64,000 nt of DNA from Chryseobacterium mulctrae (GCF_006175945.1 NZ_VAJL01000001.1:3853001-3917000), one strand, 5' to 3'. Positions 53,747 to 62,715 are shown, numbered from the stretch's first letter. The notes: generated from the letters alone by a model not told the origin. Made by a program: numbers and translations.

Positions 53747-54964
53747 TTAACAGTTATAATACGCTTCAGGGATTCCCACTGATTTTTTCGTCATTCGCTC
53801 CAATTGCTTAGCAAACTGGTCGAAGAAATAGGTGTCCTCTATGAAAACATACAGATCGTCTTCTGTTTTAAGATGAACCATAAAATCTGCATATCCGGAT
53901 CCTTTTGCGGGAAGGACATTCTGAAGTGTAAAATATGTAATTTTTTCAAGGTCTAAAATCAATGCAGTATCTGTTCCCGCAAATCCAATTTTATTATTAA
54001 CACTGTCGAGCCAGATACCGCTTTTTTCTTGCAGCAGTTCTTTTACTTTAAGTGGAATATGTTTAACTCCATCATTATCAATATATTTAACGCTTAACTC
54101 TAATTTATTGGTGAATGATAGTAATTCGGAGACTTCCATCACTTCTTCATATTCATTATTTTCTAAAAAATACTTGTATTGTCTTTTGTTATAAAAATGA
54201 AGCGATGTACTTCCATCATCATACCCATAGTCATTATCATAAGTATAGCAAATAGAAGCACTTATACCATCCACCAAAGCAAATTGCAGGTAACATTGGT
54301 CGTCTCTTTCATAACCGTACTGATTAATATCAATATCGTCATCAATCCAGAGTTCGCGTAGTTTTTTGTAGCTTTTATCGGTATTGGTTTCATCGTACAG
54401 ATTTACGAAAAACTCTTGTACAGGGCGATTAATACTGATATTGTCTGTATATATTTCCAATTGATCAATAAGAATACTTTCTATTCTAACCGGATATTTG
54501 AATCTTAAATATTTAGCCCCGAAGTCGGTAAAATAAGCTTCTACACAACCCCATGCTTCCAATTGTTCATAGGTAGTATCCCAGGACATCATCTGCTTGG
54601 GTTCAGTATATACTTCGTAGCCCAAATCACCATCATCATAATATTCCTTCAAAACTTGATAATTCTGAGGCATTTTTTTTGCCCAAATTTTTACTTTCTC
54701 ATCTTCTTTTCTTGCTTTACATACGGCAAAAAAAGTTTCGTTATCAAAATGAAAACGATCCGACAGTTTGTGATACACTTCTTCAAAACCATGTAGTTCA
54801 GTAGAGATATAGTGTTGATGACCTGCAAAAACAAATAGAAAGGGTACATCTCCTAAAACCTGTACATAAGCATATTTTATTGCATTAATGGTTGCATTTT
54901 CAATGTTTCCATGATCTTTATAAAAAAGTGTATCTCCGTCTATCCAGGTTTCTTTATTATCCAT
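53747..54964 (-). CDS. hypothetical protein (accessory cluster)
   Basis: A 405-residue acidic, Tyr-rich soluble protein of unknown family, without signal peptide. Features are WIDGDTLFYKDHGNIENATI near the N-terminus, a central acidic Tyr stretch (YTYDNDYGYDDGSTSLHFYN) and a C-terminal PH-like or beta region (GIWLDSVNNKIGFAGTDTAL, FMVHLKTEDDLYVFIEDTYF). It ends 21 bp before the WG/SEL1 gene and follows the 254-residue gene by 46 bp, so they are probably co-transcribed. A cytosolic immunity-like or structural role is possible but not supported by motifs. Confidence 0.7.
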   Translation of the reverse strand: MDNKETWIDGDTLFYKDHGNIENATINAIKYAYVQVLGDVPFLFVFAGHQHYISTELHGFEEVYHKLSDRFHFDNETFFAVCKARKEDEKVKIWAKKMPQNYQVLKEYYDDGDLGYEVYTEPKQMMSWDTTYEQLEAWGCVEAYFTDFGAKYLRFKYPVRIESILIDQLEIYTDNISINRPVQEFFVNLYDETNTDKSYKKLRELWIDDDIDINQYGYERDDQCYLQFALVDGISASICYTYDNDYGYDDGSTSLHFYNKRQYKYFLENNEYEEVMEVSELLSFTNKLELSVKYIDNDGVKHIPLKVKELLQEKSGIWLDSVNNKIGFAGTDTALILDLEKITYFTLQNVLPAKGSGYADFMVHLKTEDDLYVFIEDTYFFDQFAKQLERMTKKSVGIPEAYYNC

Positions 54965-55010
54965 TTTCTTTTTCTCTTATATGTTTTGCAAAGTTGAATT
55001 TTCTATCAGA

Positions 55011-55775
55011 TTATGTGTATTCTAAACAAATAACTGCCTTTTTAAGCTCTTTGTCATAAAATAAAAACACTTGGTCTGCCGAATTTTGTTGAAAATCATA
55101 GCCTTCCAAACATGCAATATAATCCATTAGGGTTCCGTCTGCTTTAAAGGGTTTTTCAATGAGGTTTTCACCTCCGAAATTGCATTCTTCTAAGGGGAGC
55201 GCATTGGTATTAAGTTCTTCAAAAATACCGAAAATCTTATTTTGCAAACGTTTCTCCGCATATTCTGAGTAACCATCTTTCTCCAGATCTTCAAACGTAA
55301 GCTTTCGTAAACGCTCTAAACGGCGAATGTCATAAACCTCTAAACCCGGCCGATTGAAATCTCTATCATAAAGCTTGTTGTGTTTTTGGTAATATTCCTT
55401 TTTTAATTGATACATTGCATCATTCATATTGTATTCAATCTCTGCATCTGAATAATTCTTACCATAATCTTCCGGGAAAATCTCGGTATGTGCTGAAAAA
55501 TAATTCCAATCTGCATCAAATTTGTATTTGCCGTCAATAACATCAAAGCCAAACATATCGGCTTTGGTAAATTGTGTGTGATATTCCGACTTGTTCTCCC
55601 CAACACAGCCTTCATAAATTTCCTTTACAGAAACAATATGCAACCATTGATCTTCTGATGGATCAATCATCTTTAAATTAATTGAGCAAATCGGAAGAAA
55701 ATATTTTTTATGATTTTCAATGTCATCATAAAATACGTCTTCGTAAGCGGGGAATATTCTTATTAAATCTGTCAT
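55011..55775 (-). CDS. hypothetical protein (accessory cluster)
   Basis: A 254-residue acidic soluble protein, unknown family. Starts MTDLIRIFPAYEDVFYDDIE. Aromatic and acidic clusters (FKADMFGFDVIDGK-like, DWNYFSAHTEIFPEDYGKNY) alternate with helices (RRLERLRKLTFEDLEKDGYS). The C-terminus ends with a beta strand pair (QVFLFYDKELKKAVICLEYT). It begins one base after the stop of the upstream lipoprotein gene (55777-56232), so translational coupling is likely. No catalytic residues are recognisable. Confidence 0.7.
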   Translation of the reverse strand: MTDLIRIFPAYEDVFYDDIENHKKYFLPICSINLKMIDPSEDQWLHIVSVKEIYEGCVGENKSEYHTQFTKADMFGFDVIDGKYKFDADWNYFSAHTEIFPEDYGKNYSDAEIEYNMNDAMYQLKKEYYQKHNKLYDRDFNRPGLEVYDIRRLERLRKLTFEDLEKDGYSEYAEKRLQNKIFGIFEELNTNALPLEECNFGGENLIEKPFKADGTLMDYIACLEGYDFQQNSADQVFLFYDKELKKAVICLEYT

Positions 55776-55776
55776 T

Positions 55777-56232
55777 CTATTTTCTTATTAATTTTAGCTT
55801 TTCTCCTTCTTTTGAAAGGGTAAAAGACATGACTTTTGATGGTTTGAATATTTGTGTAGGCGCGTCACAAAATTCAGATTTTCTAATACTATCGACTTCC
55901 ATTTTTATCTGGTTGGCTTCCGTAAAATAATATCTGCCATGTACCTCTGTGAAGCAATCGTTTCCACATTGCCATGCGTCATAACTTTTGAATTTTTCTT
56001 CATCCAAAAAATTTACAGCATGAAAGTTGAAAATAATTGCAGTGTCTATTCTCTTGGATAGATCATAGGTTTTCTCGCCATCCGGGGTCATAAGTCTGTC
56101 ACTATCAACAATCCAGTTGGTATTTTTCAGATAATTCTGGAAATTTGTTTTTTTTCTTTCCGGATTTCTACAACTGAAGAGGATAATCAACAGGCCACTC
56201 AAAAATGGGAAGGCAAAATTCTTTTTCATCAT
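55777..56232 (-). CDS. putative lipoprotein, unknown function
   Basis: A 151-residue protein with a lipoprotein signal (FPFLSGLLIILFSC, Cys at residue 21). The mature part has a compact beta-rich pattern with TNWIVDSDRLMTPDGEKTY near its start, resembling small lipocalin-like lipoproteins of Bacteroidota, though I do not assign a family. Four further Cys (CGNDC, ... SEFCDAP plus the lipidated one) could pair. It lies 32 bp after the SMI1/KNR4 gene and directly before the 254-residue gene. Confidence 0.7.
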   Translation of the reverse strand: MMKKNFAFPFLSGLLIILFSCRNPERKKTNFQNYLKNTNWIVDSDRLMTPDGEKTYDLSKRIDTAIIFNFHAVNFLDEEKFKSYDAWQCGNDCFTEVHGRYYFTEANQIKMEVDSIRKSEFCDAPTQIFKPSKVMSFTLSKEGEKLKLIRK

Positions 56233-56264
56233 TGTGCTTTTTTATAAGTATTGAGCCAGCTATT

Positions 56265-56969
56265 CTATTTCCGATAATCAAATTTTGTGTTTAATTTTTC
56301 AAAAGCAATTTCCTGTTTAATGAGTTTTTCAAATTCGTCAAAAGTCAGCAGACCTTCTGCATCAAATTCACTGCCATTGGGCGTTTTATAAGTATATTCA
56401 AAAATATCACGTTTGTAAAGATTCTCCAGAATTTCAACTTGTTCAGGCTTTAAATACTTACGGTGTGTTTTCAGCTGATTGTGCAGGTTTTGTTTAATTT
56501 CTTCTTCAGAATCCTCATAAGCCATAGAATATTCATCTATTTCGATTAAAGATTCCAAAAGCTGTCTAAAGATAAAATCCTGCAGATTTTTGGCTAAAAT
56601 TTCAGCATCTGAATCATGACCGAAAAAAGTGATGGGAATTTTATCATTATTCTCCATATCCAATTGAAAAACAAACATATCACCAGCTCCATTTTTTGCA
56701 AAGGGAACCATCCTATATTTTGGATTTATATCGTAGATTTCGTGGTTAATGATTTCTCTGATTCCACCATGATAGATGATGGGATCCCAAATTTCAATAT
56801 CATTTCCAAATAAAAGTAAAGGCGGATTTTCCTTTAAAGTGGGAAGAACATTGGTATACCAACCATTTCCCTCTGCTCCCCAATCCAGCATTTTATCCGT
56901 ATGCAATTGCTTATAAAGCTCAGGATAAGTAAAATTAAATTCCTTTTCTAAATCTTGTAAAGTGTTCAT
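56265..56969 (-). CDS. SMI1/KNR4 (SUKH) family protein
   Basis: A 234-residue cytosolic protein. The SUKH pattern begins at the N-terminus: LEKEFNFTYPELYKQLHTDK, then the conserved W-G turn (MLDWGAEGNGWY), a strand PPLLLFGNDIEIW, and MVPFAKNGAGDMFVFQLDM, the G-D-x-F motif. The remaining 100 residues are helical. SUKH proteins are the best-known immunity superfamily in polymorphic toxin loci. No toxin gene lies next to it, so it would be an orphan immunity gene or belong to the RHS toxin family elsewhere. It is the first gene of the minus-strand cluster. Confidence 0.82.
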   Translation of the reverse strand: MNTLQDLEKEFNFTYPELYKQLHTDKMLDWGAEGNGWYTNVLPTLKENPPLLLFGNDIEIWDPIIYHGGIREIINHEIYDINPKYRMVPFAKNGAGDMFVFQLDMENNDKIPITFFGHDSDAEILAKNLQDFIFRQLLESLIEIDEYSMAYEDSEEEIKQNLHNQLKTHRKYLKPEQVEILENLYKRDIFEYTYKTPNGSEFDAEGLLTFDEFEKLIKQEIAFEKLNTKFDYRK

Positions 56970-57045
56970 TTCTTATTATTTTTCTTGATTTTTATGCAAA
57001 ACCATCATAGTATCATTTCAGGCGTTTAAATTTTTTTGCAAGAAA

Positions 57046-57258
57046 CTAAAAGTTTGCTGAGCAATAAGCTTTGGGATTGTACCCGATGTATGATTGATCT
57101 TCATACAATTCAATTCTTATTACTTTAACATCATTCGGTATTTTGTAAGTTTCATCTTTTGTATAATTATAACCCAGTACATAAACACTTTCTTTACCAG
57201 AGATTTTTTTGATCTCAATATAATATTTCAATGTAATGGTATTGCCATTTTGTTTGCC
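57046..57258 (-). pseudogene. 5'-truncated fragment of an unrecognised gene
   Basis: The minus-strand frame is open from 57258, after an in-frame stop, to the stop at 57046 and reads coherently: GKQNGNTITLKYYIEIKKIS, VYVLGYNYTKDETYKI, DVKVIRIELYEDQSYIG, ending YCSANF. There is no ATG; the only start-like codon is a TTG at 57231. The 5' end appears to be missing at the same junction where the plus-strand adhesin begins without its own 5' end. Confidence 0.45.
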
Positions 57259-59865
57259 TTACCAAAATATGTGGGAGGAACATCCTCTTACTTCAACTTT
57301 AATCCGGGAATTAATTTTACAGCGGTTACCCAATCATTAGGTAATACCAGTGTACAAACCATATCTTCTTTATCATTTGATATTTTCACCTTTACAAAAG
57401 AAAATATCCTGGGAACTGGAGCCAATAACAGACTTTTCAGTTCATTGGTTAACAATAGCTTGCCAACAGGAGCAATTGAGAGATGGGATGGTATAGGATT
57501 GATGACAGATCAAGGCTTTTCAAATATGGTTGAAAGATTGAATAATGCTTATGGATCCAGATATTTGGCAAACCCTGGAACTATCAGTCGCTCTACTACG
57601 ATACCAAGTATTATGTATCACAGATTTACCGACACAACCATATCAAAAGGTCTTAATGGTGCAGCCAATGGTGGTAATGGTACTCATGGAGCAAGAGGAT
57701 TAATGAATGGAGGACATGCTTTCGGTGATACCCGTTTTTCATCAAACGGAAGTGATAATGGTGGTTTCACAGGACATATCGGAGAAACGATCATCTATGG
57801 CGCAGGCGCTTTGTCAGACGCAGAGCGTAGAAGAGTAGATTCTTATCTTGCGATTAAATATGGTATTACTTTAGGACGGGTAAATACAGACCATTACCTG
57901 AATGCTGATGCTGCAATCGTATGGAACGGTACTGCCAATACAACTTATAACAATAATATCTTTGGTGTTGCAAGAGAAGACATTGGGGTTTTCCATCAAA
58001 AGATATCAAAAAGCGTGAACGCCGGAACGATACTTACCGTTGCAACAATTAATGATTTTGTTAATCCTAACCTCGCAGCAGCACGTACTGGATTGGCTAA
58101 TGACAAAACCTATTTCCTGCTGGGAGATAATACCAATGTAGCCACGTCACCTGTGGATGTTATAGTAGGTGCAAACACCTATAAAAGAATCCAGAGAGTA
58201 TGGATGGCACAAGAGAAAAATGCTGATGCAGGAGCTTTGTTCTTTGAGACAGATCTTACAATCTACAACAGCGGATCATACAATACTACACAAAATATGG
58301 TAATGCTGGTAGCAGACGATGCAGCCTTCACAACTAATGTAACGGTGGTGAATCCTACATCCAACAATGCTTCAAAATGGGTATATAACCAAAATGTAGT
58401 AGATGGTAAATTCATCACATTTGCGAAATCTTTCCCTGCCGACATACAGGTCAATAAGGTAGGTCCTTTATCTGCACAGACAGGAAGTACGATCAGCTAC
58501 ACCATCCGCATAACTAACAACGGACCTGGCAATGCTACCAATGTAATTGTAAAAGACCCTGCTGTAGCTAATTTTACAGCTACAGGTATTACCTGTACCG
58601 CCGGTGCGGGGACTCTAAGTTCCGCACAGTGTCCCGCATCTGTAACTTTGGTAGGATTACAGGGAGCAGCAGGTCTTACCATTCCAAGTTTACCGGAAGG
58701 CAGCGGGGTAACCTTTACCCTGACGGGAACAGCAGGTAGTACAGAGGGAGCAGTAATTACTAACACGGCAACCGCAGAATATGCTAATGATAATAATACG
58801 GCAAATAACAGCTCTACGGTAAATACTACCTTACATGGTTGTACAGGAGCAGAATCTACTTACACTATAGATGGGACTGCTACCTTGGCAGCTAATACCA
58901 TAGCCGTAAACGGCGGTACGATAAACCTTGTTTATAGGCTTACCAGCGGTACAGCCGTGCAGGGTATTGGCAACGAGTTTATCTTACCTGTGCAGTACAG
59001 TGACCTGAACAATAATCTGGGTGTGGACAACCGATGGGAAGCGCTTGCTTCATTTGGTACTTCACTTGCGATCATGCCAAGAACCACAGCAGGTACGGGA
59101 AGATTGTACAACAATCTGCCGGCAAACAATAGCACCACTGAAACGACGGTGCCGCCCGATAACGGTACGGATATTGTTTTCACGACCAAAATTGCAAACG
59201 GTGCTCTCGATCCCTTAGGTAAATTTACTACTACCATTGGGAATTTCCCAGCTGCACCCGCGGGATATGTGGTGAAAGTAAGTAGATTCGCGATGTATTC
59301 GACTGGTAGTAATGCAGCCGGTACCAGCAACCTTTCCGGCTTTTGGCTGAAACCACTGGTACAGACAGACGTCATAAGTACTGGTTTTACTCCCGCGACT
59401 CCCGTAACTAATTTTATGCCGGGCGATACTTATGTATGGCGTTATTCGGCTTTTTCCGATGGAAGCACATTTGCATCTAATACAACTACTCAGAATAGAG
59501 GGTTACATTTTTCCAGCTCAATTACCTTCGCCAAGATGTGTGATGCGGTTTGTTACAAACCGGGAGTTACAGCCGGTACCGCATTAGATACTAAAGCAGG
59601 TATTACCGCTCTTAGCAGAGCCGGAGCAGAGAACGGCAATTGGCCAATGGCAAGAAAAGGAGCGTGGACTGTTTTAGAATCTAAAGAAAAAGGATTCGTT
59701 ATCAACAGAGTGGCTACTACAGCAGGTTTAAATTTAATTACCAATCCTATTGAAGGAATGATGGTTTATGATCAGGAAGCGGCTTGTCTGAAAATCTACA
59801 CCATCAAAGATGGAGAAAGCACGGCCAACTGGCATTGTTTAACAACTCAGGCTTGTCCGGATTAA
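57256..59865 (+). CDS. large surface adhesin-like protein with DUF11 repeat, 5'-truncated
   Basis: About 870 residues in an open frame, without start codon or signal peptide. Family-like sequence begins at LPKYVGGTSSYFNFNPGI; the frame runs further back over unrelated AT-rich DNA. Residues typical of a DUF8202-like region follow (FTGHIGETIIYGAGALSDAE, VDSYLAIKYGITLG), then a DUF11-type repeat (VNKVGPLSAQTGSTISYTIR, ITNNGPGNATNVIVKD) and a C-terminal domain ending GMMVYDQEAACLKIY and CPD. Such proteins in Chryseobacterium-like species are normally far longer and exported. Both this gene and the minus-strand fragment lost their 5' ends at about 57240-57260. It is probably not expressed normally. 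Confidence 0.72.
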   Translation, partial: ALPKYVGGTSSYFNFNPGINFTAVTQSLGNTSVQTISSLSFDIFTFTKENILGTGANNRLFSSLVNNSLPTGAIERWDGIGLMTDQGFSNMVERLNNAYGSRYLANPGTISRSTTIPSIMYHRFTDTTISKGLNGAANGGNGTHGARGLMNGGHAFGDTRFSSNGSDNGGFTGHIGETIIYGAGALSDAERRRVDSYLAIKYGITLGRVNTDHYLNADAAIVWNGTANTTYNNNIFGVAREDIGVFHQKISKSVNAGTILTVATINDFVNPNLAAARTGLANDKTYFLLGDNTNVATSPVDVIVGANTYKRIQRVWMAQEKNADAGALFFETDLTIYNSGSYNTTQNMVMLVADDAAFTTNVTVVNPTSNNASKWVYNQNVVDGKFITFAKSFPADIQVNKVGPLSAQTGSTISYTIRITNNGPGNATNVIVKDPAVANFTATGITCTAGAGTLSSAQCPASVTLVGLQGAAGLTIPSLPEGSGVTFTLTGTAGSTEGAVITNTATAEYANDNNTANNSSTVNTTLHGCTGAESTYTIDGTATLAANTIAVNGGTINLVYRLTSGTAVQGIGNEFILPVQYSDLNNNLGVDNRWEALASFGTSLAIMPRTTAGTGRLYNNLPANNSTTETTVPPDNGTDIVFTTKIANGALDPLGKFTTTIGNFPAAPAGYVVKVSRFAMYSTGSNAAGTSNLSGFWLKPLVQTDVISTGFTPATPVTNFMPGDTYVWRYSAFSDGSTFASNTTTQNRGLHFSSSITFAKMCDAVCYKPGVTAGTALDTKAGITALSRAGAENGNWPMARKGAWTVLESKEKGFVINRVATTAGLNLITNPIEGMMVYDQEAACLKIYTIKDGESTANWHCLTTQACPD

Positions 59866-59883
59866 TAGAATTATTTGAAGAAT

Positions 59884-59910
59884 AAAGAGGTGAGAAATCA
59901 TCACCTCTTT
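59884..59910 (+). terminator. hairpin after the adhesin fragment
   Basis: A perfect 10-bp stem AAAGAGGTGA and TCACCTCTTT with a 7-nt loop, then T-rich sequence. It lies 18 bp after the stop and before the next gene. Confidence 0.75.
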
Positions 59911-59941
59911 TACTTCTTCTTTCATTTAAAAAATTAAAACA

Positions 59942-60574
59942 ATGAAAAAATTAACAATAATAGTTTTAGGACTTCTTTCGATACCTGCATTTTCTCAGAT
60001 TGCCATCGGAAAAAGTGCAGTAACTGCAGGCTCTAATGTTTCTCTGGAATTTTATGATAATGCGGATAATACCAAAGGAATTGTTGTGCCCTGGACGACA
60101 ACTGTTGCCAATAACCCTGTGGCTTACAACGCCACTACAGGTGTAGGCTACAGAGGAATTCAGGGAACAGTAGCAGATGGAACCCTTATCTTTGACCTGT
60201 CTGATAAAAAGCTGAAATATATGAAATCGGGTGCATGGTCAGACCTTACAGGAAGCCCAACTTTCCCATTGACAGTAAAAGACAGCTCGAATAATGATGT
60301 CGTTTTTACACAGTTCAATGCAATTAACTCCACATTGCAGGATAACGCCAAGGAAGTGAATAATGCTAAAAGTGCGATCGGCACAAACGCTGCTACAGAT
60401 ACAACCAGTGGAATATTGGTCTTAACCGATACCAACAGAGCAATGGTACTCCCTAAAGTGGCAAACCCACACCTCAATATCATTAATCCGGCTCCCGGAA
60501 TGATGGCGTATGACACCGTGAAAAAACAGCTTGCGGTTTATAATGGAACGGTCTGGAGTTTCTGGAAACCATAA
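59942..60574 (+). CDS. secreted protein, partner of the adhesin
   Basis: A 210-residue exported protein (signal MKKLTIIVLGLLSIPAFSQ). It has IAIGKSAVTAGSNVSLEFYD, then a beta-strand pattern with Asn/Asp/Gly turns, a central NNAKSAIGTNAATDTTSGI and a closing MMAYDTVKKQLAVYNGTVWS. The end resembles the C-terminal MMVYDQEAACLKIY domain of the adhesin upstream, so the two share a domain type and were probably expressed together. Such short companions often follow large adhesin genes in this group. Function unknown. Confidence 0.72.
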   Translation: MKKLTIIVLGLLSIPAFSQIAIGKSAVTAGSNVSLEFYDNADNTKGIVVPWTTTVANNPVAYNATTGVGYRGIQGTVADGTLIFDLSDKKLKYMKSGAWSDLTGSPTFPLTVKDSSNNDVVFTQFNAINSTLQDNAKEVNNAKSAIGTNAATDTTSGILVLTDTNRAMVLPKVANPHLNIINPAPGMMAYDTVKKQLAVYNGTVWSFWKP

Positions 60575-60584
60575 AAATAAAAAT

Positions 60585-60605
60585 TTCCCCTCCAATGGAG
60601 GGGAA
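60585..60605 (+). terminator. GC-rich hairpin after the 210-residue secreted protein gene
   Basis: Perfect 9-bp arms TTCCCCTCC and GGAGGGGAA around AAT, 10 bp after the stop. No T tract follows on the plus strand; the A-rich 5' side would serve the minus strand better. It may be part of a dispersed intergenic element. Confidence 0.5.
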
Positions 60606-60684
60606 TCGCAGGGAAGTGGGGTAGAGCTTTACAGCCATGATTAGCATCAATGAAAAAAATATCAATAATTAAAAACACATACTT

Positions 60685-60933
60685 ATGCCAATTTTACACA
60701 AAATCAAAGCCTATTTTTACGATAACTTTCTTACAAAAGACAATCCCAACGATTTTATTGCCCATACAGTAAGTTAGCGATCGCTTACAGTAAAACAAAT
60801 CTGTGAATCTTCTGTCAACCTTACCAGCTATGCGATGGATATTCCATAAACACAGGCTATTTTACTGACAATATTTGAGGCTGCTTTTTTATCCATATTC
60901 AATGCAGAAAATTCCATAACGGTACTTGATTAA
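60685..60933 (+). pseudogene. decayed HU-like DNA-binding domain gene (PF14848-type)
   Basis: Starts MPILHKIKAYFYDNFLTKDN and continues NPNDFIAHTVS to a stop, then in the same frame RSLTVKQICESSVN, and after a frame shift LCDGYSINTGYFT. These are signature pieces of the Bacteroidota HU-like DNA-binding domain family in the right order. At least two stops and one frameshift interrupt it, and a central piece that normally precedes YQLCDG is missing. The intact family member is about 220-250 residues. Confidence 0.72.
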
Positions 60934-60997
60934 ATATTTCTTATGATAATTGCGAATATTATAAAAAACACAGAAAATTAATTATAATGAACATATA

Positions 60998-61429
60998 GTG
61001 ATGAATTTTAAAAATATACATATTGGTGTGATGATTGAGAAAAGAGTAAAAGAAAATCAGGTTGATATTGTACGGATATGTAATTTTTTAAAATGTTCCG
61101 AAGAGGAGGTTTTACAAAACTATAGCTCAGAGAGCATAGACTCTGAGTTACTTCTAAAATGGAGTAAACTTTTGCAATATGATTTTTTTAGAATTTATTC
61201 ACAACACATTTTACTGTTTTCTGCTTCACCGTTTTCCTCAAAAGAGACTGCAAAAACTAATAAAAGTGCATTGCCCCAATTCAGGAAAAATATTTATACC
61301 AAAGAAATTATTGATTTTATCCTAGATTCTCTTAGGACTGGCGAAAAAACAAAAAAACAGATTTTAGATGACTACGGAATACCCAAAACCACTCTTTATA
61401 AGTGGATTAATAAATATAATAATGAATAA
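60998..61429 (+). CDS. orphan HTH protein, transposase-orfA-like
   Basis: A 143-residue protein with two parts. The N-terminal part (NIHIGVMIEKRVKENQVDIV, FLKCSEEEVLQNY) looks like a short helical domain. The C-terminal part (FRKNIYTKEIIDFILDSLRT, TKKQILDDYGIPKTTLYKWI) is a homeodomain-like helix-turn-helix of the kind found in IS3-type OrfA proteins and resolvases. No transposase catalytic domain follows. A 45-residue reading frame overlaps its last 8 bp. It probably derives from a mobile element and may act as a regulator. Confidence 0.7.
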   Translation: MMNFKNIHIGVMIEKRVKENQVDIVRICNFLKCSEEEVLQNYSSESIDSELLLKWSKLLQYDFFRIYSQHILLFSASPFSSKETAKTNKSALPQFRKNIYTKEIIDFILDSLRTGEKTKKQILDDYGIPKTTLYKWINKYNNE

Positions 61430-61559
61430 TAAAATTTTGGAATTAAAAGATGTGACACTTATGGAAAGAAGAAGAGTAGAAATAATTTCATTATTTGGGA
61501 ATAATTATGTGGAAGATAATGATGGAAATATAATTTACTTACAACAAGAAAATATCTAA
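61422..61559 (+). CDS. small protein overlapping the orphan HTH gene
   Basis: A 45-residue frame starting MNNKILELKDVTLMERRRVE and ending DNDGNIIYLQQENI. The start overlaps the stop of the preceding gene by 8 bp, a common arrangement for coupled translation. No domain was recognised. The frame is short, so it may not be a real gene, but the overlap and its coding-like sequence favour it. Confidence 0.5.
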   Translation: MNNKILELKDVTLMERRRVEIISLFGNNYVEDNDGNIIYLQQENI

Positions 61560-61662
61560 AGGATTGAGTGAGAATGATCTTACAGAAGTTGTTTTTACCA
61601 TAAAAAATGCAACCCCTTTAGTGTGACTAATTACTTTAAGGACGAATTTTAAAATACGAAAC

Positions 61663-61992
61663 ATGAAAAGCATTAAACCCAACTACCAGAGAATATTTGA
61701 AGATATTATCATAAAAAAATGCCCAAAAAGAAAAGAGGAATTCAATCATTATTTTACTAAAAAACAGTTTTCGATCATGGATGTGATTACCCTCAACGCC
61801 AAAATATTCAAACTGAACGATAAAGAAACTTTGAATTTTAATCAAAAGCACAAATCTTATGATCAGGAAACCATCCTTCAGATTTTGACTTATCAAAATA
61901 AAGAAAAACTTAACAATATTCAGCTTGCCAATCATTTTAATCTAAGCAGAAATACCGTGAGCAAGTGGAAAAGACTTTATCAAAACGAATAA
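61663..61992 (+). CDS. orphan HTH protein, transposase-like
   Basis: A 109-residue protein. Residues about 5-60 are helical and basic (YQRIFEDIIIKKCPKRKEEF). Residues 60-109 hold an HTH (SYDQETILQILTYQNKEKLN, NIQLANHFNLSRNTVSKWKR). The layout matches small HTH proteins of Chryseobacterium usually annotated as transposase-like. No catalytic domain is present. It lies in the decayed segment after the HU-like pseudogene. Confidence 0.68.
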   Translation: MKSIKPNYQRIFEDIIIKKCPKRKEEFNHYFTKKQFSIMDVITLNAKIFKLNDKETLNFNQKHKSYDQETILQILTYQNKEKLNNIQLANHFNLSRNTVSKWKRLYQNE

Positions 61993-62307
61993 AATATAGA
62001 TATCAAAGGCTTAGTGAAATATTGATTACAATAAAACATGAAAATGTGCCGTAAAAAGCATAATGTAACCTCAAAATAATTTAGAGCCAATCGAAAAATT
62101 TAAATAAAACTTACTCATGAACATTTTTAAAAATCTAAAGATCAATTTTAAAGATCTTTTGGTAACCTTCTAAAAAATCAGATAATGGAGTTTGATTTCA
62201 TAGGAAACTCTATTTAAATCTCTTTAGGATTACAACGAATATCCTTTACGAAAGTGTCGAGAAGATATAAATGCCTTAATTCTGCTTACTTTTTAAATAA
62301 AACGCAA
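61993..62307. other. 315-bp intergenic region
   Basis: AT-rich, with only very short reading frames (for example an 18-codon frame from ATG 62117). No promoter was recognised with confidence for the AraC gene at 62308. Nothing else seen. Confidence 0.4.
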
Positions 62308-62715
62308 ATGAGAAAAACAAATAAATTGATCAGCTACGCAATCGTAGATCGCTATTTTACATTTTTAGATAAACATCTTAAAGACATTGTAGAAGGGCAT
62401 TCTCAAGAATTTTTAACGCTAAAAAAGATTTCCAATGAAATTGCAATATCACACCAGCATCTTATAGATACTGTGAAAAAAAGTACAGGTAAACCGCCTC
62501 GTTATTTCTATGAAACAAAAGTGTTGGAAGAAGCAAAAAAGATGTTGATAAATCAGGATATGAAACCTGTAATTGTGGCTCACGCGCTTACATACGACCC
62601 GTCTAATTTTTCCAAATTTTTTAAAAAATGTACAGGGAAGACTCCCGGACAATATAAACAATCAATAGAATTTACTGAAAATATAAGTCTTAACAGAGAT
62701 CTAAAGAATCATTAA
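62308..62715 (+). CDS. AraC-family transcriptional regulator, DNA-binding domain only
   Basis: A 135-residue protein starting at 62308 (MRKTNKLISYAIVDRYF). An upstream start at 62254 would add 18 residues of no AraC character. Two HTH motifs of the AraC domain are visible: LKKISNEIAISHQHLIDTVK and PVIVAHALTYDPSNFSKFFK, with GKTPGQYKQ. There is no sensor domain, so it may act alone or with a partner. It lies 130 bp upstream of the SDR gene on the same strand and may regulate it. Confidence 0.82.
   Translation: MRKTNKLISYAIVDRYFTFLDKHLKDIVEGHSQEFLTLKKISNEIAISHQHLIDTVKKSTGKPPRYFYETKVLEEAKKMLINQDMKPVIVAHALTYDPSNFSKFFKKCTGKTPGQYKQSIEFTENISLNRDLKNH

Noticed and set aside
57094..57255. The hydrophobic N-terminal 54 residues in frame with the adhesin
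   Set aside because: They are encoded antisense to the truncated minus-strand fragment, start with TTG, and show no family similarity.
58263..59744. Several minus-strand frames inside the adhesin
   Set aside because: They mirror the Thr/Ala/Gly-rich repeats of the plus-strand gene and have no features of their own.
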